Positions 44,487 through 52,180 of a DNA stretch of 64,000 bases are shown here, piece by piece. This DNA comes from Candidatus Wallbacteria bacterium (GTDB lineage Bacteria; Muiribacteriota; UBA6191; JACPRK01): positions 19,008 to 83,007 of the forward strand of contig JACQZN010000135.1 in the NCBI GenBank assembly GCA_016213845.1. The letters run 5' to 3'. How positions within the stretch are numbered: the first letter of the stretch is position 1; each line of letters starts with the position of its first letter. Made by a program: the position numbers and the translations under genes. The notes beneath the pieces were generated by a model. The model was not told the DNA's origin and ran no database searches. It worked only from the letters and a program-made list of their open reading frames with translations.

Positions 44487-44803
44487 TTGGCCGCCGTGGA
44501 GGAGATGGGGGTCGCGATGTCCTTGGTGGAGCCGGGGCCGCTGCCGGCTGCGGTCGAGCTGTCGCCCTGCTTGAGCGGCACGCTGTCGTTGGTCTTCGTG
44601 AGCGGCGCGGACCCTGGGCCGAGCGCGGTAGCGGTGGCGGGCGCCGACGTCGCCGTCACGCCGCCCGCTGTCGTGGTGACAGGCGCCGCCGGGGCCGTGG
44701 TCGGGTTGTTCGTGTTGCCGCCACCGCCGCCACCGCCGCACCCCGTCAGCCCGGCGACCAGGGCCAGAACCACGCCCAGCACCTGCATTTTGCTCGTCTT
44801 CAT
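44483..44803 (-). CDS. Small poly-Gly, Thr/Ala/Ser-rich lipoprotein
   Basis: 106 residues. Signal peptide with lipobox LTGC (Cys22), immediately followed by seven Gly, then an Ala/Thr/Pro/Ser low-complexity tail with no folded domain evident. ATG 44803 has GGAGG 9 nt upstream. One of four lipoproteins in this region that are Gly-rich at or just after the acylated Cys. It lies between two pilin-system genes and is translationally coupled to the next. Confidence 0.68.
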   Translation of the reverse strand: MKTSKMQVLGVVLALVAGLTGCGGGGGGGNTNNPTTAPAAPVTTTAGGVTATSAPATATALGPGSAPLTKTNDSVPLKQGDSSTAAGSGPGSTKDIATPISSTAAK

Positions 44804-44836
44804 CCGGATCATCCTCCGACTCTCATCGTATCCAGT

Positions 44837-46600
44837 TCAGTTGCGATCCACCACCAGCGACGCCGTCCGAGGCGACAGCGCCACCACCACCTGACCCTGC
44901 AGCTGCTCCTCGGGCGTCCCGCCCATGCTGGTCTTGTAGCGGCCGTCCCGCACGATCTTCCCCCGTAGCGCCTGCGCCGCGTCCGACCGGTACATCACCA
45001 GGTTACCCGTCAACACCGCCCCGGCTCCCAACCCGACGTCGGAGCTGGCAACCACTGAGGCTGCCACGCGGCCGTCGATCGCCACCCGCCCGTCGCAGTG
45101 GACCGTCAGGAGGTCCTGCGCCGGGTCGGTCAAGGTCACGTTCGCCAGCCGCACCTGCCCCGTCACGACCACCACGAGCTTCCCGCGCACCCGCAGATTG
45201 TCCAGCGCCAGCACCTGGCCGCCCGTGTCGACGTGAACTACGGCATTGAGCGCCTTCGCCTCCTTGTCGTAGCGGTCCAGCAAATTGCGGAACGCCTGCG
45301 CGTGATCAGGCCCCGAGAAGCTATAGAAGGCCCTCGGCCTTTGCGCACCCGCGACGTCGAACTTCCCCGAGAACGCCTGCAGCTCGGCGGCGCCCTCCTT
45401 CGAGCGCTCGCTGAAGTAGTCGGTGAAGTCCTTGTAGATCCCCAGCCGTTCGTCGAACCGGGCGGCCAGCTCCGTCATCGACTGCTTGACGGCCTTCACG
45501 GCCTTTTCCAGCTTCGCCTCGTACTCCGCCTTGCGATCCTTGGCCTCTTTGCCCAGACCGTCGATCTCGTCCAGCAGCTTGTAGGTGGCGTCCGAGTCGG
45601 CGTTGTAGCGCAGGCGCGCCGTTTCGATCTCGTTGCCTTTCGCCTCGATGCGCCGCGGCAGGTAGAACCTCTCCAGGTCCGGGACCTCTGCGTCCAGCGT
45701 GAAGACCACGTAGTCTCCCTGGTCTTTCGGGAAGAAGTGACGCTCCGAGCGCACGTCCTCCGAGTACGGCGGAGCTGGCGGGACGACCGCCTCGTCGAGG
45801 ATGCGCGTGAAACGGGAGGGATCGACCCCACTCTGGTCCATGCCCTCCCCTTGCGCCTGCGCCTCGCCCAGGCCCTTGTTGACGTTGGCTGCGACCTCCT
45901 CGATCCGCTCCTTCATCTTTCGACGCAACACCTGGTCCAGCTGCTCGAGCCAGTGAAGACTTTCCTTGATGCGCTGATTGGCGGCTTCGGGCCCCACGCT
46001 GTCGATCATCAGCTGCGGGTTCATCATGAAGAACGTCGCCTGGTCGAAGGGACGAGGAGTCGCCAGCAGCCCCGTCTTGTAGCCGCGGGTCGCCTTCAGC
46101 GTTCGCGTCACGCCGGTCGGCTTGTGCTTCACCGTCGCGGTCAGCTTGATCGTCCCCATCGTCTCGTAGGTCAGCCCCGCGAGCGTCCCGGCGCCCAGCA
46201 CCTCCATCTTCACGGACTTGTCGACCACCTGAAAGCCGCCCCAGTTCTCGGCGGCCTCGATCTCGCGCAATGTCTCTTCCAGCGGCAGCTTCGTCTCGAA
46301 GAGCGCATCGCGCGGGTCGGTGACGTCCTTGCGCAGCTGCGTGTAGAGGGCGCTGCCCTTGGTGTTGGCCGAGAGCGCGATATCCCGCCAAGCCTCCTCG
46401 AAGGCCGACTGACCGATGCTCACGGCCAGCATTCCCAGGATGCCCGACTGGGTGTCGCTGGCGACGCGGTTGCCGAAGACGAACTGCGCGAACCCCATCG
46501 TCATCATCATGACGAGAAAAAGAACGATGACTCCGAAGATGATCCCGAAGCCCTGCCGCGCCACGTGCATCATCGACCTATATACACGAACGGAGCGCAT
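44837..46600 (-). CDS. PilX-like pilus-assembly protein (paralogue A)
   Basis: 587 residues. One membrane segment near the N-terminus (GFGIIFGVIVLFLVMMMTM, about 18-36), a helical middle with coiled-coil character (DSDATYKLLDEIDGLGKEAKDRKAEYEAKLEK) and a beta-rich C-terminus. Two blocks are shared with the protein at 47809: RPFDQATFF, and DPAQDLLTVHCDGRVAIDGRVAASV followed by a repeat-like GAVLTGNLVM stretch. That C-terminal block resembles a short beta-helix. ATG at 46600 overlaps the previous stop (TGATG); GTG 46603 is an alternative. Confidence 0.65.
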   Translation of the reverse strand: MRSVRVYRSMMHVARQGFGIIFGVIVLFLVMMMTMGFAQFVFGNRVASDTQSGILGMLAVSIGQSAFEEAWRDIALSANTKGSALYTQLRKDVTDPRDALFETKLPLEETLREIEAAENWGGFQVVDKSVKMEVLGAGTLAGLTYETMGTIKLTATVKHKPTGVTRTLKATRGYKTGLLATPRPFDQATFFMMNPQLMIDSVGPEAANQRIKESLHWLEQLDQVLRRKMKERIEEVAANVNKGLGEAQAQGEGMDQSGVDPSRFTRILDEAVVPPAPPYSEDVRSERHFFPKDQGDYVVFTLDAEVPDLERFYLPRRIEAKGNEIETARLRYNADSDATYKLLDEIDGLGKEAKDRKAEYEAKLEKAVKAVKQSMTELAARFDERLGIYKDFTDYFSERSKEGAAELQAFSGKFDVAGAQRPRAFYSFSGPDHAQAFRNLLDRYDKEAKALNAVVHVDTGGQVLALDNLRVRGKLVVVVTGQVRLANVTLTDPAQDLLTVHCDGRVAIDGRVAASVVASSDVGLGAGAVLTGNLVMYRSDAAQALRGKIVRDGRYKTSMGGTPEEQLQGQVVVALSPRTASLVVDRN

Positions 46601-47298
46601 CACGACTCGACCCTCGGCTCCCGGTCGAAGCAGTTCTGCTCCCAGCCCGAGTAAGCCGCTTCTTCGGTCTTGCGCGGCAGCCCGAACCTCAGCCGCAGCG
46701 GAAATCCGTGGCGTCTACCCTTACCGGGTTTTCCAGAAAACCCGGTACGGGTAGACGCCACGGATTCCTCGGGAAGCTCGACCGTCACTTCCAGCGCGGC
46801 GGCGCCGGGCTGTGCGGGCGTGCCTTCCACGGGCGCGTCGCTCACGATTCGGAACCTCACGTCGGCGAACCGGCCGGCAGCCACCTCGCGTCCGTTGCGC
46901 AAGAGGCGGCCCGTCGACGGATCGAAGAGGTACTCGATTGCCTCGGCCCGGACCCAGCCGCCCTCGGGGGTCGGCGAGTAGAGCTTTCCGGGATTCTTGT
47001 CGAAGGCGTACGTGCGAAAGCGGAGCAGCATCAGCTCATGGTCGGGCTCGCCGACGGGCTCGACGCCGTCGAGCAGCGTGCCGGTGGTCGGCAACTGGCA
47101 GGCCTGGGAGACATCGTCGCGGATCACGGCGGCGACCGTCTGCGCGGCCTGCAGCGCGTCCAGCCGGGCGCCCAGCTGGGCGCTGTGCTTGGAGCCTGTC
47201 ACGAGCACGTTCCAGACGACGGCCAGCGGCAGCACGGAGAGCGCCCCGAAGACGGCTGCCTCGGTCAGCGACATTCCATGACGATTTCGGTTCCGCAT
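46600..47298 (-). CDS. Prepilin-like protein whose C-terminal coding part contains a palindromic element
   Basis: 232 residues. Prepilin signature RHG-MSLTEAAVFGALSVLPLAVVW (Glu at +5) and a C-terminal domain typical of minor pilins. Near residue 180 the reading frame crosses a 64-bp palindrome, which adds about 22 residues rich in Gly, Lys and Arg (TGFSGKPGKGRRHG core). The frame stays open to the stop 50 or so codons later. GAGAGGAGACGCCGG precedes the ATG at 47298. Whether the inserted residues are tolerated or the gene is partly damaged cannot be judged here. Confidence 0.75.
   Translation of the reverse strand: MRNRNRHGMSLTEAAVFGALSVLPLAVVWNVLVTGSKHSAQLGARLDALQAAQTVAAVIRDDVSQACQLPTTGTLLDGVEPVGEPDHELMLLRFRTYAFDKNPGKLYSPTPEGGWVRAEAIEYLFDPSTGRLLRNGREVAAGRFADVRFRIVSDAPVEGTPAQPGAAALEVTVELPEESVASTRTGFSGKPGKGRRHGFPLRLRFGLPRKTEEAAYSGWEQNCFDREPRVES
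46703..46766. repeat. Dispersed palindromic element, copy 2 (inside a coding sequence)
   Basis: Arms of 30-31 nt with one mismatch, around a loop of about 2-4 nt; the same core as copies 1 and 3 (GTGGCGTCTACC at one end, GGTAGACGCCAC at the other). It lies in frame within the prepilin gene on the minus strand. Its single arm mismatch breaks a pair that is intact in copies 1 and 3. Confidence 0.9.
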
Positions 47299-47311
47299 CC
47301 GGCGTCTCCTC

Positions 47312-47812
47312 TCAGTGCGCAAGAGGAGATGCAAGCCCCGTGCCCGTGTCCAGCGGCCATTGGGCCGATAGCGAGAGATCCGGCTTGCAGAAAAGCTTCT
47401 CGAGCGTCAACGCGTGCGGTTTGCTCCCGTCCGCGGGGGGACCCGTCCACTCGACCATGGCGGAAACCTTCCACAGCCCTGGGCAGTCTTCGACGGCGGA
47501 CGACTCGAGCGTCACCTCCAGGGGCGACATCCCGGAGGGACCCGGCACCTGGCGGCGGCCCGTTTCGCGTTCGGCAGCCAGGGCCGGACCGTACGCCACG
47601 GCGCCCTGCACCCAGCGGTCCAGGGCGGCCAGGCCAGCGGCTTCGGCGTGGACATGGCCCTCGGTCAGCACGGCCTGGCGGGTGCCTGTCGGGAAGAGGC
47701 TCAGAACCGGCACCAGTCCGACGCCGATCAGCAGCACAGCGATCGTCACCTCGAGCGCACTGATTCCGCGGCGTGCCCGCGCACGTGGGGCCGGCCTTCG
47801 CGAAGCCCTCAT
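47312..47812 (-). CDS. Type IV prepilin-like protein (PilV/GspI-like)
   Basis: 166 residues. Basic leader, then RRG-ISALEVTIAVLLIGVGLVPVLSLFPTG with Glu at +5. The C-terminal end (SKPHALTLEKLFCKPDLSL) resembles the end of the protein at 50333 (NKPHRFVMKRLVGEPDLSM). The two are paralogues. ATG at 47812 overlaps the upstream gene stop by 4 bp. Confidence 0.8.
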   Translation of the reverse strand: MRASRRPAPRARARRGISALEVTIAVLLIGVGLVPVLSLFPTGTRQAVLTEGHVHAEAAGLAALDRWVQGAVAYGPALAAERETGRRQVPGPSGMSPLEVTLESSAVEDCPGLWKVSAMVEWTGPPADGSKPHALTLEKLFCKPDLSLSAQWPLDTGTGLASPLAH

Positions 47813-49470
47813 CGCCGGCTCACCCTGTCGTAGGTCCCGACGGGGCTGATCCCGACCACGTAGTGACCCGTTCGGGGCCGCTGGAGCTTGTCATCGCCTG
47901 TCGTCCCGCTGAAGTACCTGGAAGCCCGCACGAGCCGACCGGCGAGCTGGCTGCCGGAAGCGATTCGCTCCAGGATGAGGCCTCCACGCAGTGTCGAGCC
48001 GGGCTGCATCTGCACGGGGCCAACCTGGCCGCCCGCGGAAGGTGCGACCGACGCGACGCACGCGTGGACTTCGCCGGCCACGCTTACGGGCCCGCCGAGC
48101 GATACCACCGTGAGCAGGTCCTGGGCCGGGTCGGGCGCACTGACCCCATCGAGCGAAACGCCTCCACTGCCGGTCACCAGCACCAGCTTCCCGCGAATCG
48201 GGCCCGCAAGCCGTATGGGCTCCTTCGTGTTCTCCAGGAGCACGACGCCATTGAGCGGGGTCAGGCGTTTCAGAAGCTCGTCGAGCTGCTGCTGACAGGA
48301 CCTGCCGCCAGGCCCCTCGTCGAAGCGGAAGAATGCGACCCGCCGCCAGTGGGCCAGCCGCAGCCGCTCCTGTCTCGACACGAGCTCGGCGTGCGCGGCG
48401 TTGGCAGAGTCGATCATCCGGAAGCCCTCGTGGAAAGCCCAGATGCGGCCCAGCAGGCTGGACAGACCGCGCAGCGACGCCTCGGCGGCCTCGAGGAAAC
48501 CGGTGTGGGCCGCGGGGTCGGAGGGCGCGGCGGCAAGCGCGGACTCGGCGCTGGTCAGGCGCGTTTCATCAGGCTGGAAGCGGGCTTCATCGGATTGCAG
48601 CCGGCGGTCCAGATCGAGGTTCTCCAGCGGAAACTGCTGGCCGTCCCGCCAGACGGCGAAGAGGAGCGACCCTGGGTTGGCGGGGAGCTCGGGGGCAGAG
48701 GCTTCCAGCGCCTGCCGCGCCGGAACCGACTTCCGAAGGGCCTCGTAGCGACTTGTCAGCGACGCAGGCGCAGACGTGGCAAAGCGTTCCGCCGCGGAGG
48801 CGATGGCGACCGAGCGGTCGATGTAGCGCTTTCGGCGGGCGTTGACGGCGTTCAAGTCGGTCACGGCCAAGCCTTCGCCGATGAAGAGGGCCGCCTGGTC
48901 GAAGGGACGAGGGACTCCGGCCAGAACGACCTTGAAGCCCCGCGCCAGCTCCAGCTCGCGGACCGACTTCTCGCTTCCCGCGGCCGGACCTCGCACGCGC
49001 GCCAGCAACCGTACCAGCCCGAATCGCTCGTAAGGCAGATCCTCGAACTGGCGCTGGTAGACGACGCTGGCCTCGAAGCCCTCCAGCTTGAAATCCTTGA
49101 AAGCAGCCTGCGCGAACAGTCCGGCGCTGACGGGAGTGGCGAGGAGCTCACCCAGCCCCAGGGCGCCGGGCTTTGGCGCGTAGACCTCCTGACGCAGCGC
49201 CTCGAAGAGCGGGCCGGCCGGGTCGTTGGCCTTCGTCTGAAACTGCCAGAGCCCTTCCTGAGCGACGGACTCGGCCAGAAGGGAGGCCGTCGTGGCGCCG
49301 GCGCTCCGGCCGGCACGAGCCGACAGCGCGGAGCTCGTGAAGAGCTGTCTCACGCCGATCAGCAGGAGAATTCCCGCCGAGACGACGACGATGAGGAGCA
49401 GCGCGCCCTGGCCGCCGCGCGCGCCGGCGCGCCGCCGGACCCTGGGCGACTGGGTACCCGCGCGCGTCAT
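47809..49470 (-). CDS. PilX-like pilus-assembly protein (paralogue B)
   Basis: 553 residues. Short basic N-terminus, one membrane segment (GALLLIVVVSAGILLLIGVRQLF, about 22-44), a helical middle and a C-terminal beta block sharing DPAQDLLTV and the repeat-like end with the protein at 44837. It also has the GVPRPFDQAALF block. ATG at 49470 overlaps the metallopeptidase-like gene stop by 4 bp. Confidence 0.65.
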   Translation of the reverse strand: MTRAGTQSPRVRRRAGARGGQGALLLIVVVSAGILLLIGVRQLFTSSALSARAGRSAGATTASLLAESVAQEGLWQFQTKANDPAGPLFEALRQEVYAPKPGALGLGELLATPVSAGLFAQAAFKDFKLEGFEASVVYQRQFEDLPYERFGLVRLLARVRGPAAGSEKSVRELELARGFKVVLAGVPRPFDQAALFIGEGLAVTDLNAVNARRKRYIDRSVAIASAAERFATSAPASLTSRYEALRKSVPARQALEASAPELPANPGSLLFAVWRDGQQFPLENLDLDRRLQSDEARFQPDETRLTSAESALAAAPSDPAAHTGFLEAAEASLRGLSSLLGRIWAFHEGFRMIDSANAAHAELVSRQERLRLAHWRRVAFFRFDEGPGGRSCQQQLDELLKRLTPLNGVVLLENTKEPIRLAGPIRGKLVLVTGSGGVSLDGVSAPDPAQDLLTVVSLGGPVSVAGEVHACVASVAPSAGGQVGPVQMQPGSTLRGGLILERIASGSQLAGRLVRASRYFSGTTGDDKLQRPRTGHYVVGISPVGTYDRVSRR

Positions 49471-50285
49471 CGGCTTGCGGCCACGACCTTCTCGGACATG
49501 AACGCTCGGGCATCCTCCTGGACGGCCTGGTGCGGGTTGAAGCTGCCGAACGGCTGCTCGTCGATCGGCACGCGGGCCCAGATGGCAGCAAGGAAGCTGA
49601 CGATCTCGGCCCGCGCTTCGTCGATGTTACTGGAGGCGTAGTCGCTGGGCCAAGTGTTCTGCTCGCCGGAGACCTGCTGGACATGCTGGGCCATGCGTTC
49701 GCCTTCGGCTTCGTAGGCCATCAGGGTCATGTCGTGCGCCATCTCGTGATTGATGGTGTGCTGCAGCTCGGGCTGCCACACGAAGATGGTGGCGACATTG
49801 CCTTCGCGGACCCAGCGGGCCGATTCGGGGAGCTTGCTCGGGTCCTCGGCGATGACCACGGTGAGCGGGTGCTGGCGCGTCTTGTACAACTGCAACGCGG
49901 TGGTGATCCGCTTGACGCGTTCGGAGGTGACGTTGTCGCCCCGGATCTCGGTGTTGTACTTGGCCAGGATGGCGCGGTCGTCGCCGTCGAGAGTGATGCC
50001 CGAGCCGGGCGCCAGGGGACCCATCTGGGGCGGGTTCTGACCCGTCTGTCCCCAGCTGCCGCCGTTGAGCCCACCCAGGACCGGCGTGTTGTCCACGCGG
50101 CCTGAGCCGCTGCCGGGGGCCAGGGGGCCCAGGCCGCCTCCGCCGCCGAACAGCCCCCCCCGCCGTCCGCCGAGCAGCCCGCCATTGCAGTTGCCTCCGG
50201 CGCCGCAACCGGCCAGAAGGAAGCAGGCCTGGAGCGCCACCATCGCCGTCGCAAATGCTCGAACCACCCGGTTTCTACGTGCCAT
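49467..50285 (-). CDS. Lipoprotein with HExxH motif, putative metallopeptidase-like
   Basis: 272 residues. Signal peptide with LAGC lipobox (Cys27), a Gly-rich linker and two copies of GPLAPGSG (about 53-60 and 89-96). The C-terminal ~150 residues include HEMAHD (His180, Glu181, His184), a gluzincin-type HExxH zinc motif, and downstream an NIDEARAEIVSF helix that could give the third ligand. Related domains occur in bacterial surface metallopeptidases, but I cannot show activity. In an operon with prepilins it might trim pilins or secreted proteins. GGGAG precedes the ATG. Confidence 0.6.
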   Translation of the reverse strand: MARRNRVVRAFATAMVALQACFLLAGCGAGGNCNGGLLGGRRGGLFGGGGGLGPLAPGSGSGRVDNTPVLGGLNGGSWGQTGQNPPQMGPLAPGSGITLDGDDRAILAKYNTEIRGDNVTSERVKRITTALQLYKTRQHPLTVVIAEDPSKLPESARWVREGNVATIFVWQPELQHTINHEMAHDMTLMAYEAEGERMAQHVQQVSGEQNTWPSDYASSNIDEARAEIVSFLAAIWARVPIDEQPFGSFNPHQAVQEDARAFMSEKVVAASR

Positions 50286-50332
50286 CGGAGCACTCCCTTT
50301 GTTCGCCGCCGGCTGCCCCGCCGGCCGCCGTT

Positions 50333-50836
50333 TCAGCTCTGGACCGCAGGAGCGGTCAGCTCCAGCTCGTTGGTCATCGAGAGGTCGGGCTCGCCGACCA
50401 GGCGCTTCATCACGAACCGGTGAGGCTTGTTCCCGCGGGCCTGGCCGTCTGCCGGGAACGTCCACTCGATCGTGACGGTGATGACGCCCAGGCCGTTGCT
50501 CAGGCTCTTCCACTCGGCCTTCTCCTGGTACCCGTCGCGATCGAGCTTGGCCAGGTACTCGGCCGGCAGCGGCGGCTCCTCGCCAAAGACGACGCTGGAG
50601 ATGTCGAGCTGCTTCTCTGCGCCCAGGTTGGAGAAGTACCGGCTGTCGAAGGTGAGGAAGGCCTCGACGATGCGCTTGGCGCGCGGCGCCGCGAACAGCG
50701 TGTACTCGCTGAAGTTCGACTGGCGAGTGCCGGCCGTCATCATCGAGAACACCGGCAGCAGACCCAGGCTGAGGATCACGCAGGCGATCATCACTTCCAG
50801 GGCGCTGAATCCTTCGTTCGTCCGGCGGTTCATCAT
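50333..50836 (-). CDS. Type IV prepilin-like protein, first gene of the pilin operon
   Basis: 167 residues from ATG 50836 (a second ATG follows directly). N-terminus NEG-FSALEVMIACVILSLGLLPVFSMM, a canonical G-F-x-x-x-E prepilin processing site. The C-terminal part holds many charged strands and ends with the NKPHRFVMKRL block shared with the protein at 47312. GGAGAGGAAACCG precedes it; a candidate sigma-54 promoter lies about 27 nt upstream of the start. Confidence 0.82.
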   Translation of the reverse strand: MMNRRTNEGFSALEVMIACVILSLGLLPVFSMMTAGTRQSNFSEYTLFAAPRAKRIVEAFLTFDSRYFSNLGAEKQLDISSVVFGEEPPLPAEYLAKLDRDGYQEKAEWKSLSNGLGVITVTIEWTFPADGQARGNKPHRFVMKRLVGEPDLSMTNELELTAPAVQS

Positions 50837-50873
50837 CGGTTTCCTCTCCTTCGCCTTGCGGCGCCTCACTCCT

Positions 50874-50889
50874 ATCAACCTTCGTGCCA
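50874..50889 (-). promoter_or_regulatory. Candidate sigma-54 promoter of the prepilin operon
   Basis: Minus-strand TGGCACG-AAGG-TTGAT matches the -24/-12 pattern (TGGCACG-N4-TTGCA) at nearly every base; the -12 doublet is GA instead of GC. Predicted start near 50863 leaves a 27-nt leader with the Shine-Dalgarno. Pilin promoters are classically sigma-54 dependent. Confidence 0.5.
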
Positions 50890-51086
50890 AGCACCGCGAT
50901 CCGGCAGATCCGGCCACTGGACAAGGCTTCGCGGCCAAGAGCCGCCCCCAGCGCCCGGGGGAGAAAAGCTACCCCGGTGTCGGAAATGGCCCCTCGGTGG
51001 CGGTTGGAGGTGTAAGCACCCGACAGAGAACTGACCCGCCCCCCGACGTGGCCAGAATCTGGACGCCACTCCAGAATGTGGAAACT

Positions 51087-51123
51087 CGCCCGGCCAGGAC
51101 CTGGAGGGTCCCTGGGCCGGGCG
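51087..51123 (-). terminator. GC-rich stem-loop downstream of a small lipoprotein gene
   Basis: Outer stem CGCCCGGCC/GGCCGGGCG encloses a further imperfect stem AGGACC/GGTCCCT. On the minus strand it lies just after the lipoprotein at 51181, followed by only a short T-run. A weak intrinsic terminator is likely. Confidence 0.4.
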
Positions 51124-51180
51124 AGAGAGGTGTCTGGTGCAGTCGAAGTCCCCGCACGGGGGACAGGAGGGTCAGCGGCC

Positions 51181-51426
51181 TCACCCACCGGCGCTGCCGC
51201 CGATGCAGGCAGACGGCTCCGATCTGCCGCCGCTGTAGCCGCCGCCGCCGAGAAATCCGCCGCTGCGAGAGCCGAAGCCGCTGGAACCCAGGCCGCTCGA
51301 GGCCAGGAGGCCACCGCCGCCCAGGGGTCCAACGCCGCCACCACCCGGGCAGGCGCCGCCGGCGCCGCAGCCGATATCGCCGAGGATAGCGCCTGCGAGC
51401 AGCAACGTCACGAGGAGCCTCTTCAT
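51181..51426 (-). CDS. Small Gly/Ser-rich lipoprotein
   Basis: 81 residues. Signal peptide MKRLLVTLLLAGAILGDIGC with Cys20; the -3 residue of the lipobox is Asp, which is unusual. The mature part is almost all Gly/Ser with a few Cys and Pro. Follows the thioredoxin-like gene by 13 bp. Role unknown. Confidence 0.6.
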   Translation of the reverse strand: MKRLLVTLLLAGAILGDIGCGAGGACPGGGGVGPLGGGGLLASSGLGSSGFGSRSGGFLGGGGYSGGRSEPSACIGGSAGG

Positions 51427-51439
51427 CGGTCTTGTCCTT

Positions 51440-51979
51440 TCAGACGCCGCGACTGGCGGCCTTCAGCTTCTGGAGCGCCTCCGAGAAGGCAGCCTTGTCG
51501 GCACCCTGGGAGCGCGAAATCTCCTTGCCGTTGAGGTAGAACACGAACGTCGGCAGCGCGGTCCAGCCGATGCGGTCGGCCTCGGCCTTCCGCTGGTCGA
51601 CGTCGATGGGCGGCACGAACTTGATCTCCTTGTTGTCCCTCTCGCCCACGGTCCAGATGCCATCCGGTCCCTTGGCCTTGTCACAGTAGGTGCACCAGGT
51701 GGCGGTCAGCATCACGGCCTGGGCGCCGCTGGTGCCGGTCAGCCCCACGGACGTATCCGCCTTTCCCGGGGTAAAGGCGCTGCCAGCGCCCGTCTGCGTG
51801 CCTGGCACCGGCGAGGCGATGGCACTCGTGGACCCGGGCGCTTGCGGCCCGACGGCCGTCGCCGTCGGCGATGCGGGACCCGCGACGCCCGTTCCTGGGG
51901 TCACGTTCAGCCGGCATCCGCCGAGTGTCGGCAGCAAGGCCGCCAGGGTCAATGCGAACAGGTGTCTGGATGAGATCAT
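51440..51979 (-). CDS. Thioredoxin-like lipoprotein
   Basis: 179 residues. Lipobox LGGC (Cys22), a Pro/Ala/Thr linker of about 60 residues, then a thioredoxin fold: TATWCTYCDKAKG with the redox pair Cys96-Cys99, and the cis-Pro in TALPTFVFYLNG. Membrane-anchored thiol-disulfide proteins of this kind act in the periplasm on disulfides or cytochrome maturation. The active site WCTYC is uncommon compared with WCGPC. AAAGGAG precedes ATG 51979. Confidence 0.8.
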   Translation of the reverse strand: MISSRHLFALTLAALLPTLGGCRLNVTPGTGVAGPASPTATAVGPQAPGSTSAIASPVPGTQTGAGSAFTPGKADTSVGLTGTSGAQAVMLTATWCTYCDKAKGPDGIWTVGERDNKEIKFVPPIDVDQRKAEADRIGWTALPTFVFYLNGKEISRSQGADKAAFSEALQKLKAASRGV

Positions 51980-52180
51980 CGTTGCTCCTTTGTTACGTAG
52001 CCGGACGAAGCCCTCGGAATCCGAGGCCCAGAAGTCGCCCCAAACTTGCGAGTGTTCTCCCAGTCCCGATGTGCGCTTCAAGCCTTCGCAGGCCCTCGAA
52101 GTCGCAGAAAAGCGGGTCCAGGGGGCCACTGGCCCCCTGGCGGGGGACCGGGGGCGGAGCCCCCGGCTTCGACCTACCTG
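51980..52180. other. Intergenic region with hairpins
   Basis: About 200 bp between the Cys-repeat lipoprotein and the thioredoxin-like lipoprotein. It contains the two strong hairpins listed at 52118-52166 and a weak sigma-54-like match (see rejected list). Confidence 0.5.
52118..52166 (-). terminator. Two hairpins acting as a likely terminator of the Cys-repeat lipoprotein gene
   Basis: 52148-52166 is CCGGGGGC-GGA-GCCCCCGG and 52118-52140 is CCAGGGGGCCA-C-TGGCCCCCTGG. On the minus strand the second is followed by ACCCGCTTTTCT, fitting an intrinsic terminator. Confidence 0.5.

Larger units (their letters stand above)
50837..51180. other. Intergenic region upstream of the prepilin operon
   Basis: About 340 bp without a gene. 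It holds the sigma-54-like promoter at 50874, several GC-rich hairpins (one at 51087-51123, one at 51148-51164) and no open frame with coding character. No riboswitch consensus was recognised. Confidence 0.6.

Noticed and set aside
50837..51050. A cyclic-di-GMP or other riboswitch in the prepilin leader
   Set aside because: No GEMM-type conserved segments were found; hairpins are plain GC-rich stems, and the sigma-54 start would exclude most of the region from the mRNA.
52045..52062. TGGGAGAACACTCGCA, a GG-N10-GC match upstream of the thioredoxin-like gene
   Set aside because: Poor agreement outside the doublets and a leader of nearly 60 nt, unlike the other three candidates.
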